The notes under the pieces: model-generated
What the model was told of the DNA's origin: nothing
Database searches by the model: none
Seen by the model: the letters and a program-made list of their open reading frames with translations, nothing else
Translations under genes and position numbers: made by a program
Shown: positions 11,706 to 22,346 of the stretch, piece after piece
Layout of the letters: the number at the start of each line of letters is the position of its first letter
Numbering within the stretch: position 1 is the stretch's first letter
Origin: Raphanus sativus
Taxonomy: Eukaryota > Streptophyta > Magnoliopsida > Brassicales > Brassicaceae
NCBI RefSeq assembly: GCF_000801105.2
Contig: NC_079518.1
Span: forward strand, 18,084,800 to 18,148,799
Reading direction: 5' to 3'
Length of the DNA: 64,000 nucleotides

Positions 11706-14275
11706 CTTGTCATAAAACTTAGCCTCGAACTTCCCAGCACGATGATCAGTGGTTGTAACAACTGATGCATCTTGACCACCTCCAAGCACAACCTACGAGA
11801 GAACAGACCAAAAACAGCATTCATGATATGTTGATTTTTCTGGGAACAGAATTCAAACTTCTTGACGTATTATTATTACATACATGGTCAAGAAGTGGAG
11901 ACGGCATTTACAGGCACCCCTGAAACGTAAGTCTTAAGAAGAGTCAAAGTTCTCATGTCCCACAGCTGTAACAGTTCAAACAAAACCAAATCAGAGTCTT
12001 TATCAGAAATATGTATTAGACCGTGCAACTTCGAAACGAAAGATAGAATAGAAGGAACACATGCCTTTGCAGTCTTGTCAAGTGAACCAGTAATGAAGTG
12101 AGAATCATCAGCTGCTTTAGTGAGCGACGTGATTGTATTCTTATGCCCCACTTCCGCATCTGACTCCTTGAGCAATTTTCCAGTCTAGTAACAAACAATT
12201 GGCAGGCAGCACCACCATAATCATTAGCTTCAAAAAGTGAAACTGATAACAGCATCTTAAGAAAGTGTTGAAATTACCTCAGCATCCCAGATCCTGAGAA
12301 CAGCATCTTCACCACCACTAACAATGGTTTGGTTCAAGGGTCCCCAAACAGCTCTGTTTATCCTCTTCCTCCCATTAGGGCTCTCAAGGACAAGCACAGA
12401 CTCACTAATATAACATCCGCTTTCCCCCGATTCCGACCGGGGTTATCGAAAGGGAGTTATAGACACGCGTATACCCTTAAAGGCAACCCGCCGTGTCAGT
12501 TACTGGTCCCAAGAGTCGTCGGTCGCATTGCTTTCTTAGAAATTCTGATCCACCCATATCCATACACTTCTACTTACAGTCCTGCGAATAGGGAAATGAA
12601 AAGGGAGGGTCTGAGTATTGGGTTACTCAGTGAAGTGACTCTAGACCAGCCTGCCCGCAAGACACTCTACATTACTCTATGCGGGAAACATGACTGACTA
12701 GCCACTACAAACAACAATGCATCATAAAACATAACAACATCATTTCTAGCAACCTAACGATCAATCAATACGGTGAACTCAATCATTGCTACACAACACA
12801 CAATCATAGAATTAGACCGACTCGACAAACACAACTGACTCAACTCCAAAGAAGGACGTATGACCGTTTACGGATGTCCCTACGCGTTCCGGTCTATCCT
12901 GGGCGGCGCCTCTTTCGAGCATCCGTACCCGCCCAGCTTCCTAGAGGCTACCCGGATTGCAGCACGTTGGCCCACCGGCTCTGTCTGCCCCCCGGCCATT
13001 CATAGCCATACACAGCCACTTTTTGGCTTGACTCGATCCCAAGGCGCCACTACACTTGCTTATTTGTATCCCGCCCTCGCGCGGTTCCTTTCACATCACA
13101 ACACTTCCTGTGGGTACCTCTTGTTAGGCTACTGTCCCACGGGTCCTAGACTCTAGACGCCCATCCGTTCTCGGTGGTCCAAGCAGGACTACAAACATGA
13201 TTCGTTGACACTTCCACTTCCACATTCTCATTCTCATTCACATTCACTTACTCATACTTATACTTCCACTTTCACATACTCATTCACTTACACTTAGACT
13301 CTTACTTCAAGCCGCCACCCGTTATCGGTGTCCCACACAAGTCATTTAGCACAAGAGTAATATGAACAACCATTAAACAAGATGCTAAGAGAAATCTCTA
13401 TCACCACATGGGACCAAACAAACACACAAGCAATTGTCATATATTAGCCACATCAACACAAGGCAGTTCATTAATGTCCCTTTTAAACAGTATGAAAGTT
13501 CTTATGCAACATGGTTCATACATCTAATAACCTAGATCCATCATGAACTACCAACCTAACTCACAAACAAGGACTAACCAGATCTAGATCCAACAAGATT
13601 AATATAAAGGACTTGAGAGAAACTGGGTTCGGATCACCTCACCTTAACTTAGATCTGAACACAAAAAGCGAGAGAAGATGAGATCTGAACCACCCCACTG
13701 ATCAGCTACACAACCACCACCACCACCACCACCACCACCACCACCGGCGCCGGCGAGGAGAGAGAAGCGGACGGCGAGGAGAGAGAAAGGGAGGCGGCGC
13801 GCGGAGGAGAGAGAGAAGAAAAAGAGAGAAAGACGGCGGCGCAAGGGAGAGAGCTTGACGGCTAGGGTTTCCAGTTCTCCGGGAATCTCTGCAGAGCTCC
13901 GCTTCAATTTTGTGAATAGGACAAAAGGAGGTGGCTGCAGTCCTTTTTATAAGGATGGGGAGGAGAGACCTAGGTTTTAGTCAATCGGGCCGTAGAGAAG
14001 CCCGTTCCCATTTAAAAATATTGGGTCCGGGATAGGGATGTTACAACTAAACTCTGCAACAACGCATCAACATAGTAACATAACACTAGAGCTTTCACCT
14101 ACAACATATAAAAGTAAAAAAAAAAAAAAATTACGGTCTGCAGAATCTTCAGCGATGCGTTGGACATGAATAGCAGAAGTACGCTCCATGAAGGGGTCAG
14201 TGGTGATAACCGCAAACTTATCTCCAAGAGCAAAATCCACAGACCTCGCCGGAGAACCAAACTTGAAACTGAACA
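11706..14275 (-). pseudogene. eIF3 subunit i (TIF3I1-like) gene fragment, broken
   Basis: Exon-like blocks with introns kept: 14275-14135 (SFKFGSPARSVDFALGDKFA, ITTDPFMERTSAIHVQRIAED), 14053-14046 plus 12408-12278 (SVLVLESPNGRKRINRAVWG, PLNQTIVSGGEDAVLRIWD), 12184-12065 (TGKLLKESDAEVGHK, TGSLDKTAK), 11965-11884 (LWDMRTLTLLKTY) and 11792-11706 (VVLGGGQDASVVTTTDHRAG). These are WD40 repeats from the middle of eIF3i, a scaffold subunit of translation initiation factor 3. The first about 90 and last about 70 residues of the usual roughly 328 are absent. Breaks: a solo LTR inside the second exon, a GC donor after the third, and a frameshift in the fourth that makes an early TGA while the remaining codons (PLLDH) stay readable in the next frame. 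Introns show that this is a genomic copy, not a retrocopy. Confidence 0.88.
12409..14045 (-). mobile_element. Solo LTR, 1,637 bp, 5-bp target duplication
   Basis: The ends are inverted: TATAACATCC at the left and GGATGTTACA at the right, a TGTAACATCC...GGATGTTACA pair with one change at the left. The flanking 5 bp are ACTAA on both sides (12404-12408 and 14046-14050). Read on the minus strand there is a TATAAAAAGG box at about 13943-13954. No second LTR, primer-binding site or gag-pol frame lies inside, so a solo LTR left by recombination is the simplest reading; a short non-autonomous element is possible. A (CCA)n run sits at about 13710-13745. ORFs inside it match nothing. Confidence 0.85.
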
Positions 14276-14276
14276 A

Positions 14277-14455
14277 CTGTTGGCGGAGGAGGATGATTGG
14301 TGAAGGCGGCGAAGGGATTCGCAGAGCCAAGGAGTGTGGGAGGAGATGCAATTAGGGCTGCAGAAGCAGACGAGAGAGCAGGATTGGCATCTCTGAGATG
14401 ATTGAGATAACAGTCGGAAACAATGGTCGCAGTAACGGCGTCGTGAAAGATCCAT
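14277..14455 (-). pseudogene. MYND-type zinc finger N-terminal fragment
   Basis: The ATG at 14455 opens MDLSRRRYCDHCFRLL, followed by CQSCSLVCFCSPNC and a His/Cys pair (SSHTPWLC). The spacing C-x2-C, C-x2-C, C-x3-C, H-x4-C is that of a MYND finger, a protein-interaction module often found in SET-domain and related plant proteins. The reading ends where eIF3i coding starts in another frame, next to CCAACAG. This is a fusion of two unrelated gene pieces on one strand, typical of Pack-MULE or Helitron capture. Confidence 0.65.
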
Positions 14456-14462
14456 TTTTTTC

Positions 14463-14603
14463 TGTCGAGAGAGAATAAGCGTCTTTTTAATCGAGGGTAT
14501 TAGAGTCTTTTGAACAGTTAATAAATGTTATTTTTGTGATTTTCTCCTTCTCGTGCTATTTTTGAGATAAAAACTTCAAAAGTGCTATTTTAGACAATTG
14601 CCC
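14463..14603 (-). mobile_element. MULE-like terminal sequence (right end)
   Basis: On the minus strand it reads GGGCAATTGTCTAAAATAGC followed by a second 'AAAAATAGCAC' block, the style of Brassicaceae MULE terminal repeats. It lies directly outside the MYND-eIF3i chimera, supporting a Pack-MULE. I did not find the partner end or a matching 9-bp target duplication. Confidence 0.55.
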
Positions 14604-15229
14604 GATTTGATTTGTTAATGCATTTTTTATTTACATTTATTTCATGAGTAAGAAAATCAGTTCTACAATCAATTTGTATCAATATCCAAACAATCTAAAT
14701 ATATTGCATAAAATAATTTATGGTAATTAAATATGTGATTTATATAAAAATATATAATATTCATAAAATCATTTTTAGTAATCAAGTATCTGTAAACTAT
14801 ATATAATATATTTTAGAAGTAATTTTTGGACTTAATATAGTAGTTTTATATTCCTATGTAATTGAATTTGAATATATAGAGTATGTGTAACAATTATTTT
14901 GTTTTGTCATTTGTTGATATGCCGTATTTTTAAAAGACAATGTCAGAATGGTACCATTTCAAAGGAAAATTGTTAAAAAGGTCCATCATTTTTGGCAAAT
15001 TACCATTTAACTCTTTCTTAACAATAAAGTCACTATTGATTTAAAAAATTATAAAAGAAATAAAATACAACATTTTACCATTTAACAGCTTTCTTAGGTA
15101 TCAGATCTAATAAATTGATGTTCATATTGTTAATGGCTCTCTCATTTTGTGATATACATTATTTCTTTGCTGAATTGTCACATATGATTGCTATTGTCTT
15201 GCCGCAAACCTGCTGTTTGCTTTTTGCCA
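14604..15229. other. AT-rich spacer, no gene seen
   Basis: AT-rich sequence without a coding frame or a recognisable repeat, apart from a GGTACCATTT...ACCATTTAAC stretch near 14950-15010. Confidence 0.4.
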
Positions 15230-15625
15230 ATGTTTGCTTTTGCCTTGCATGAACAAACGTTGGCCATTATATTGCTTTTGCCTTGCCATTTTGGCCAATG
15301 TTTGCTTTTGCCTTGCCATTATATTTCTTTTGCCTTGCATAAACTCTGCAGCCCCTTTTCTATGCACCGGCCTTGCCATTATATTGCTTTTGCCTTACCA
15401 TTATATTTGCTTTGCGATGCATTGGCCTTGCCATTATATTGCTTTTGCCTTGCCATTATATTGCTTTTGTCTTGCCATTTTGGCCAACGTTTTCTTTTGT
15501 CATTATATTGCTTTTGCCTTGCATAAACCCTGCAGCCCCTTTTCGATACACCGGCCTTGCCATTATATTGATTTTGCCTTGCCATTTTAGCCAACGTTTG
15601 CTTTTGCCTTGCATAAACCATGAAG
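15230..15625. repeat. Minisatellite of GCCTTGCCATTATATTGCTT units
   Basis: About fifteen imperfect copies of a 20-27-bp unit, TTGCTTTTGCCTTGCCATTA or TTGGCCAACGTTTGCTTTTG, with two larger inserts containing CATAAACnCTGCAGCCCCTT followed by ACCGGCC. The inserts suggest a higher-order repeat of about 185 bp. Several frames on both strands stay open because the unit lacks stops; this is a by-product of the repeat. Confidence 0.85.
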
Positions 15626-16397
15626 CCAGTTTTAGAAAAGATGATAAATCGGAGGGAAAATTCAAAAAAATCGGAGGGAAAATTCAAAAAGCTGGGTGGG
15701 ATTTTATTAACGATTTTCGTCTTTGAAGTTTCATAAAGTTTGTAGTTTTACAAAAACCTTCAAAGTTATACTTTTTTTATTTTTTGTTAATTTCTTAGTT
15801 TTACTGCACATAGATAAACAATTTTATGGTTATACCAACTATATAATGTTTCTTATATGAATTTATTGTGTGTCTATATACAAATATCATTGATTTCATG
15901 ATTTATAAAAGTTTTCATAAGACACGAGGTAAAGTTTAGGAAAACAACTATAAAAGAGTCTTGTGTTTCCTTCCCGCGAATAAGAAACAACAAAATTCCA
16001 AAATAAAAGAATTATTCTCATTTAAATTTTATTATTTTAATATTTTAGTCAATACTAAATTTAGATTTCTAATTATAAATTATGATATCAAATTATTTAA
16101 AGTTTTTATAATTTTTATAATAGCTAAAAGTAAATAAAAAGATAATTTGTATTGTTTTTTTTAGCCATTGATTGATTTAGATCAAATGTCCAAAATCACT
16201 CTTCTATCTATCTTGATCATCCTTTCTTCTTATTGGTTGATTTGTTTATGGCATGGATCCCACTAAATCAGTGGCTCACAACCGCTCATTAATCTCAACC
16301 AGTGGACACAAATAAACGGATTATTTTTATTTTAATTATTTTCTTCTTGTTTCTTTCATCGTGTTCTTCTTCCCACAGATCTCTATCTTTTTCTTTC
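15626..16397. other. AT-rich spacer, no gene seen
   Basis: No family resemblance found. It contains a short direct repeat (AATCGGAGGGAAAATTCAAAA twice near 15645-15690). Confidence 0.4.
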
Positions 16398-16407
16398 CTC
16401 ACATATC

Positions 16408-17781
16408 GGGAAAATCGCATAAAAAACCCTCAAAGTGTCACTTACTAGCACTTTAAACCTTGAAGTTTTTTCACTAACACTTTTAACCTTCAAAGTAACA
16501 TTTGTATCATAAAAAACCTCCAAAGCAAAAAGTTGACCAATTCACCAGGTAATTTTTTTCAAAAATAATTATTTAATTAATAAAATAAACAAAATAAAAA
16601 AAAAAAAAATTCAAATAATAAATAAAAATCGAAACTTTTAATAAAATTCACAAAAATGAAAACATAATAAGAAAACTAAATTGAAATTTTATAAAATTAA
16701 ATAATTTTCTAAAATTTTAACAAAATAAAAATAACTAAAATTTTAATAATAAATAAGATTAAATTTAAATAGAGAAGAACCAAACAAAAAGTTAATTTAA
16801 AAGAAAATTCAAAATAGTTTTATTTAATTATAATATTTATTTTTTCAAAAAATATATCATATCATCTTGGACAATAACAATTTCAAATATATCACTAGTG
16901 ACAATGATGGTTTCTGATTTTTATTTAATTTATGAGTTTTTATTAAATTTTACAATTTTTATTTAATTTTCTGATTTTTTTATTTTTCGTTTATTTTAAT
17001 TATTAAATAATATTATTTAAAATATTATTAAATTAGTTAATAATCAAAAATTAAATAAAAATCATAAAATTGAATAAAAATTATAAATTAAATAAAAATC
17101 AGAAAATTAGAAAAAATCAGAAAATTAATTAATATTTAGAAAATTAAATTCAAAAATAAATGAGATCAAATTAAAAAATGGAAAAATAAAAATTCATATA
17201 TTTCAAAAAAAGAATGAAAATTCAAAAGTTTGAAAAAGATTTTCTGTCATTTTCAACGATGATGTTGGAAACTATCATTGGAGATATGACAATTATCGTC
17301 ATTATTAATGGTTATGTGAGAAACCATCATCGTCGTCACTAGTGAATTTGAATTTTCTATTTTCCAGTTTTTTTTTAAATTGTGAACTTTTTATTTAGTT
17401 ATTCTCTATTTAAATTTAATCTTATTTATTATTAGTTTTTAAGTTATTTTTATTTTAATATATTTAGAAAATTATTTAATTTTAAAAATATTTATTTAGT
17501 TTTCTAAAATTTTTATTGAATTTTTTTTATTTTTTCATTTTTGTAACTTTTATTAAAAGTTTTGATTTTATTTATTTTTGGATTTATTTATTTATTTATT
17601 TTGTTTATTTTATTAATTAAATAATTATTTTGAAAAATTACCTGCTGAACCGGTCAATTTTTTGCTTTGGAGGTTTTTTATGATACAAATGTCACTTTGA
17701 AGGTTAAAAGTGTTAGTGAAAAAACTTCAAGGTTTAAAGTGGTAGTAAGTGACATTTTGAGGATTTTTATGCGATTTTCCC
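16408..17781. mobile_element. Fold-back MULE, 1,374 bp, 10-bp target duplication
   Basis: The termini are GGGAAAATCGCATAAAAA on the left and its complement TTTTTATGCGATTTTCCC on the right. The flanking CTCACATATC is identical on both sides (16398-16407 and 17782-17791). The inverted match continues inward for at least 170 bp (TTTGTATCATAAAAAACCTC against GAGGTTTTTTATGATACAAA) and reappears near the middle (TCACTAGTGACAATGATGGT against ACCATCATCGTCGTCACTAG), so almost the whole element can fold back on itself. There is no transposase. MULEs normally make 9-10-bp duplications, which fits. Confidence 0.9.
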
Positions 17782-17911
17782 CTCACATATCTCTTTTTCT
17801 CTACTCACAGAAACACATCACCGCCTCTGCTCACATATCCATCGTTACTCTCTCCCCTCTCCGGAGATAAAACGACGTCACCTATCTCCATCTCCAACTT
17901 GTTTCAGTTGG

Positions 17912-17912
<1 letters not shown>

Positions 17913-17979
<67 letters not shown>
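17913..17979. repeat. (CT)n microsatellite
   Basis: An uninterrupted CT dinucleotide run of about 67 bp. Confidence 0.97.
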
Positions 17980-17982
<3 letters not shown>

Positions 17983-18012
17983 CTGGTTTTGTCACTGTTT
18001 TTGGTATAGAAA

Positions 18013-20403
18013 GTTTGAATCTTTTTGTGTCTGTGTTTTGAAATCTAGGTTTCAGGTATAAACAGAAGATGAAGAACATCAGGAGACAGAGAGAAGAGAG
18101 AAGAGGCAAAGTCAGAGCTCTGTAGTTATGGAGATGGCGCTATGACGACCATGAAAGGAGAAGAGAGCAGAGGCTTAAAGTTAGGTTTTTGGAAACTGGG
18201 TTTCATAGATGGAGGTTGTACGGCGGAGGAGGCAGAGCGGGGGAGGCAGTGCGGATGAGGCGGTGCGAAGGAGTTAGGGTTTTTTAGATTTTGTTTTAAA
18301 ATCTGGTTTGTATGTAAACCGAAAATATTTGTAATCTGGTTTAGTTTATAAACCAAAATCAGTTGTAAACCGAATTTTTAATATAAACCAAAATCATTTA
18401 TAAACCAGTTTATTTTATGTATTGAAATCAGTTGTAAACCAATTTTTAATATTATACCAAATTAAATCTCAAAATTAATAATAATAACCAATTTTAAATT
18501 TTATTTTATTTTTATCAGTAATCAATATTAATTTTAATCTTCATAGCATTGTAATCTGGTTTAATTTATAAACCAAAAATATTTGTAATCTGGTTTAATT
18601 TGGAAAACAAAATCAGTTGTAAACCAAATTTTTAATATAAACCTAAATCATTTGTAAATCGGTTTATTTATCGAAATAAGTTGTAAAATAATTTTTAATA
18701 TTAACCAGATTAAATCTCAAAATTTATAATAATATTTTTTGTCAGCACTCAATATTAACATTAGTTTTAATTTCATAGCATGAAATAATTCATTATAAAT
18801 TATGTTATTTCAAAATAAAAACACCATATAAAATAATGTAATAGCCAAAATAAGATGCTATTAAAATAATTTATCATAGTTAATGATAAACACTACAATA
18901 TCTCTACTTATTATAGCTCATGAATAAATGTTATTCTTATATTTGCCTTTAGCTTGCCATTAACTTGTCAATTATGAAGGGTATTACTGGTATTTTGAGA
19001 AAATATGACTAGTTACAGAAATTTCCTTTTAGGGGGTACCAACTCCATAATGTATTTTGTAATTGTGGCATATTCATGCATTTTCTCTAACTTTTAATCT
19101 TATTAAAGACATAAAAATTTGGGAAATTTTCAAAAATACCACTTTCAAGATACCATTATTCATCTTGAATCTTTTTGTGTCTGTGTTTTGAAATCTGGGT
19201 TTCAGGTATAAACAGAAGATGAAGAACATCAGGAGACAGAGATTCAAAAGTTTGAATTTTTTTGTGTCTGTGTTTTGAAATCTGGGTTTCAGGTATAAAC
19301 AGAAGATGAAGAACATCAGGAGACAGAGAGAAGAGAGAAGAGGCAAAGTCAGAGCTCTGTAGTTATGGAGATGGCGCTATGACGACCATGAAAGGAGAAG
19401 AGAGCAGAGGCTTAAAGTTAGGTTTTTGGAAACTGGGTTTCATAGATGGAGGTTGTACGGCGGAGGAGGCAGAGCGGGGGAGGCAGTGCGGATGAGGCGG
19501 TGCGAAGGAGTTAGGGTTTTTTAGATTTTGTTTTAAAATCTGGTTTGTATGTAAACCGAAAATATTTGTAATCTGGTTTAGTTTATAAACCAAAATCAGT
19601 TGTAAACCGAATTTTTAATATAAACCAAAATCATTTATAAACCAGTTTAATTTATGTATTGAAATCAGTTGTAAACCAATTTTTAATATTATACCAAATT
19701 AAATCTCAAAATTAATAATAATAACCAATTTTAAATTTTATTTTATTTTTATCAGTAATCAATATTAATTTTAATCTTCATAGCATTGTAATCTGGTTTA
19801 ATTTATAAACCAAAAATATTTGTAATCTGGTTTAATTTGGAAAACAAAATCAGTTGTAAACCAAATTTTTAATATAAACCTAAATCATTTGTAAATCGGT
19901 TTATTTATCGAAATAAGTTGTAAAATAATTTTTAATATTAACCAGATTAAATCTCAAAATTTATAATAATATTTTTTGTCAGCACTCAATATTAACATTA
20001 GTTTTAATTTTCATAGCATGAAATAATTCATTATAAATTATGTTATTTCAAAATAAAAACACCATATAAAATAATGTAATAGCCAAAATAAGATGCTATT
20101 AAAATAATTTATCATAGTTAATGATAAACACTACAATATCTCTACTTATTATAGCTCATGAATAATGTTATTCTTATATTTGCCTTTAGCTTGCCATTAA
20201 CTTGTCAATTATGAAGGGTATTACTGGTATTTTGAGAAAATATGACTAGTTACAGAAATTTCCTTTTAGGGGGTACCAACTCCATAATGTATTTTGTAAT
20301 TGTGGCATATTCATGCATTTTCTCTAACTTTTAATCTTATTAAAGACATAAAAATTTGGGAAATTTTCAAAAATACCACTTTCAAGATACCATTATTCAT
20401 CTT
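18013..20403. repeat. Tandem duplication, 1,237-bp period, over 99% identical
   Basis: Copy 1 spans 18013-19166 and copy 2 spans 19250-20403. Only a handful of differences are visible (for example CTAGGTTT/CTGGGTTT, TTTATTTTATG/TTTAATTTATG and two 1-bp indels). Between them, 19166-19241 is a third partial copy of the first about 76 bp. Each copy has an internal AT-rich series of AATCTGGTTTA and TTGTAAACC blocks. The right edge of copy 1 stops 49 bp into the left terminus of the MULE that starts at 20358, so the duplication is younger than that insertion. The 76-residue minus-strand ORF in each copy is identical but unlike any protein I know. Confidence 0.95.
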
Positions 20404-20826
20404 TACCACCACTAAAGACATATTTTCAAAAATACCTTATTTATTAAAATGGTATAGACTTTTATATCTTTATTTTTATATGCTTTTCAAAATTCTAATC
20501 CCAAATTCTAAATCCTAAACCTCCAATTCTAAACTCTAAACCCAAAATTTTCAACTCTAAACCCTAAACCCTAAACTATATACCCTAAATTCAATATCCT
20601 AAACTCTAAACCCTAAAGTCTAAACTATAAACCCTAAATCCTCAACTCTAAACCCTAAATCCTACTCCCTAAACTCTAAACTATATACATTAAACCGTAA
20701 AACATCAAATCTAAACCCTAAATCCTAAACCTTCAAATCTAAACCCTTCATTAAAAGTAGTGGTAAAAGTGGTTAGTGTAAACATAAAAAGTGATACTAT
20801 GAAAATGGTATTTTTGGCAATTTCTC
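20358..20826. mobile_element. Short MULE, 469 bp, 9-bp target duplication
   Basis: It starts GGGAAATTTTCAAAAATACC and ends GGTATTTTTGGCAATTTCTC, imperfect inverted repeats. TAAAAATTT flanks it on both sides (20349-20357 and 20827-20835). The interior, 20510-20760, is a degenerate run of CCCTAAA-like heptamers, a known style of filler in small Brassicaceae MULEs, and is not a telomere. Non-autonomous. Confidence 0.88.
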
Positions 20827-20835
20827 TAAAAATTT

Positions 20836-21503
20836 AGCTACAAATTATTTTAAAATAAAAAATTTCAAAACTATATACCTTCAAAACTTAAGTAATTTTA
20901 TTAAAAACTGAATTATGAATATTATATATAGATATTTAAAAAAGTCATATTCAATTTTTCTTAGAAAAATATCTAACAGAAATCACATATTCAATTTTAT
21001 TGATGATAAAAACATATTTTAATTTAAAAATTTATAATAAAAATATTGTTACAAAACATTCAAACCCGCACCAAAACTGCGACACCCACCTAGTACTTTT
21101 TGAACCAAAAAAATTCTCATGATAATCATTTTAAGTTTTAACTGTGCAAAGTACAAATAGGTTGAAAGAATTCACTTCTTTTGGCATCAAAAGAAAACTT
21201 TATTAAGTAGCTAAAGGTTTCCAATCAAGCTTCATTAGCTAGCGATGGGAGAGCTTTATCACAAGGAAATAATAGTCTGAAGCTCGTGATCGTGTCCTGC
21301 CTTCGCATGATAATCATTTTAAGTTTTAACTGTGCAAAGTGCAAATAGGTTGAAAGAATTATCTTGAGAATAATACTTGTTCCTATCAAGATGATATAAA
21401 ACAAAACAAAGAAACTACTCCATTCATCAAAAGTTATGTTATGTACTTCAACCTGACGAATATAGAAAGGGGTAGAGATTGTTTTTTATTTTATTTTTAA
21501 TCC
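20836..21503. other. 3' flank of the RING gene with a short direct repeat
   Basis: A 54-bp segment (ATGATAATCATTTTAAGTTT onward, through CAAATAGGTTGAAAGAAT) occurs at about 21117-21170 and again at about 21307-21360. The roughly 135 bp between the copies could be an inserted piece. Otherwise AT-rich without genes. Confidence 0.6.
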
Positions 21504-22346
21504 TTAACTTGAGTTCTCACTGAGTTGAGACGACCCTGATGTTGATCCTGATGACGAAGAGGAGGAAGATAACAATCCACTGAACGGCCACTGTAATGAG
21601 AACCTTCTCTCGCTCCCACCAATGTTCCTTGCATCCTCTTCCACATTCTCATTACTTAAGTTGATGATCCTTACACTTCTTGTTCTGGGTCTCAACAGAT
21701 CAGTCTTTAACTCCTCCTCATCAGGAGGTAGTTCATACCGGCACACAGGACACGAACTGTGAAGCTCAAGCCACGGTACTATACACCGCATGTGAAACTT
21801 GTGCTTACACGGCATCTCTGTAGCTTCACTTCCTTTCTCAAAGTCCTCCAAACAAACTGAACACTGCAACGGCTCACATACTTTAACAGTTCGGAGATAC
21901 ACCACTGCTTCCTTTCGTGCTGGAAGAGTACCTTGTCGCGTTATTGGATCGTTATCAGCTAGATTGTGAAGCAAGTGGTCTAACTCCTGTCGAGCTAAGT
22001 AATCTCCAATTGCGGAACGAGAAGTAGTGTTCCCGTCCGAGTTAATCCCTGCACGAATGCCTTGAACCAACTGCAATATTGCAGCTGAGCTTCTTCGTCT
22101 CATCCTAATGATAGAATCAACCTCCCTGTCTAATTCAATCTCTCCATCATGTTCCATGTCTCCATGATTATCGACGTTTCCATCAACATCAGCAGCAGAA
22201 GCAGCGATATTGACCTCATCTTGGCTCATTTCCTCAACGAACCCGCTTTGGCAATAGGGACATTTGATGTCCGCGTCAATGATAGGATTCACAGCTAGCG
22301 AACACATATGACACCAATACCTAGCCGCCATTGCCTCTTCCTCCAC
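21504..22346 (-). CDS. RING-H2 E3 ubiquitin ligase, RING1/CIP8-like
   Basis: A single open frame of 280 residues. The N-terminus has a Cys4 zinc-ribbon (YWCHMC at 10-15 and CPYC at 29-32), as in the plant RING1/CIP8/RZF group. Residues 45-80 are acidic. The RING-H2 finger occupies 162-202 with metal ligands C162, C165, C180, H182, H185, C188, C199 and C202, and a Trp before the last Cys pair (PWLELHSSCPVC), which is the E2 contact site. The tail is Ser-rich. Such proteins transfer ubiquitin from an E2 to substrates; several relatives act in stress signalling, but the target here is unknown. The ATG at 22346 gives MEEEAMAAR; a second ATG is at residue 6. A 5'-UTR intron is likely (TTTCAG acceptor just upstream). 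The frame is undamaged. Confidence 0.93.
   Translation of the reverse strand: MEEEAMAARYWCHMCSLAVNPIIDADIKCPYCQSGFVEEMSQDEVNIAASAADVDGNVDNHGDMEHDGEIELDREVDSIIRMRRRSSAAILQLVQGIRAGINSDGNTTSRSAIGDYLARQELDHLLHNLADNDPITRQGTLPARKEAVVYLRTVKVCEPLQCSVCLEDFEKGSEATEMPCKHKFHMRCIVPWLELHSSCPVCRYELPPDEEELKTDLLRPRTRSVRIINLSNENVEEDARNIGGSERRFSLQWPFSGLLSSSSSSSGSTSGSSQLSENSS

Noticed and set aside
12329..13156. Plus-strand ORFs of 98-122 codons within 12329-13156
   Set aside because: They lie inside the solo LTR; they match no retroelement domain and start in eIF3i antisense.
13644..13907. Gly-rich ORF
   Set aside because: A (CCA)n run in the LTR read on the minus strand.
15188..15726. Overlapping hydrophobic and basic ORFs
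   Set aside because: Produced by the stop-free minisatellite unit in several frames on both strands.
18126..19593. Identical 76-residue minus ORFs
   Set aside because: Present twice only because of the tandem duplication; no homology recognised and surrounding sequence is non-coding.
20510..20760. Interstitial telomere
   Set aside because: The heptamers are degenerate and lie inside a MULE with its own target duplication.
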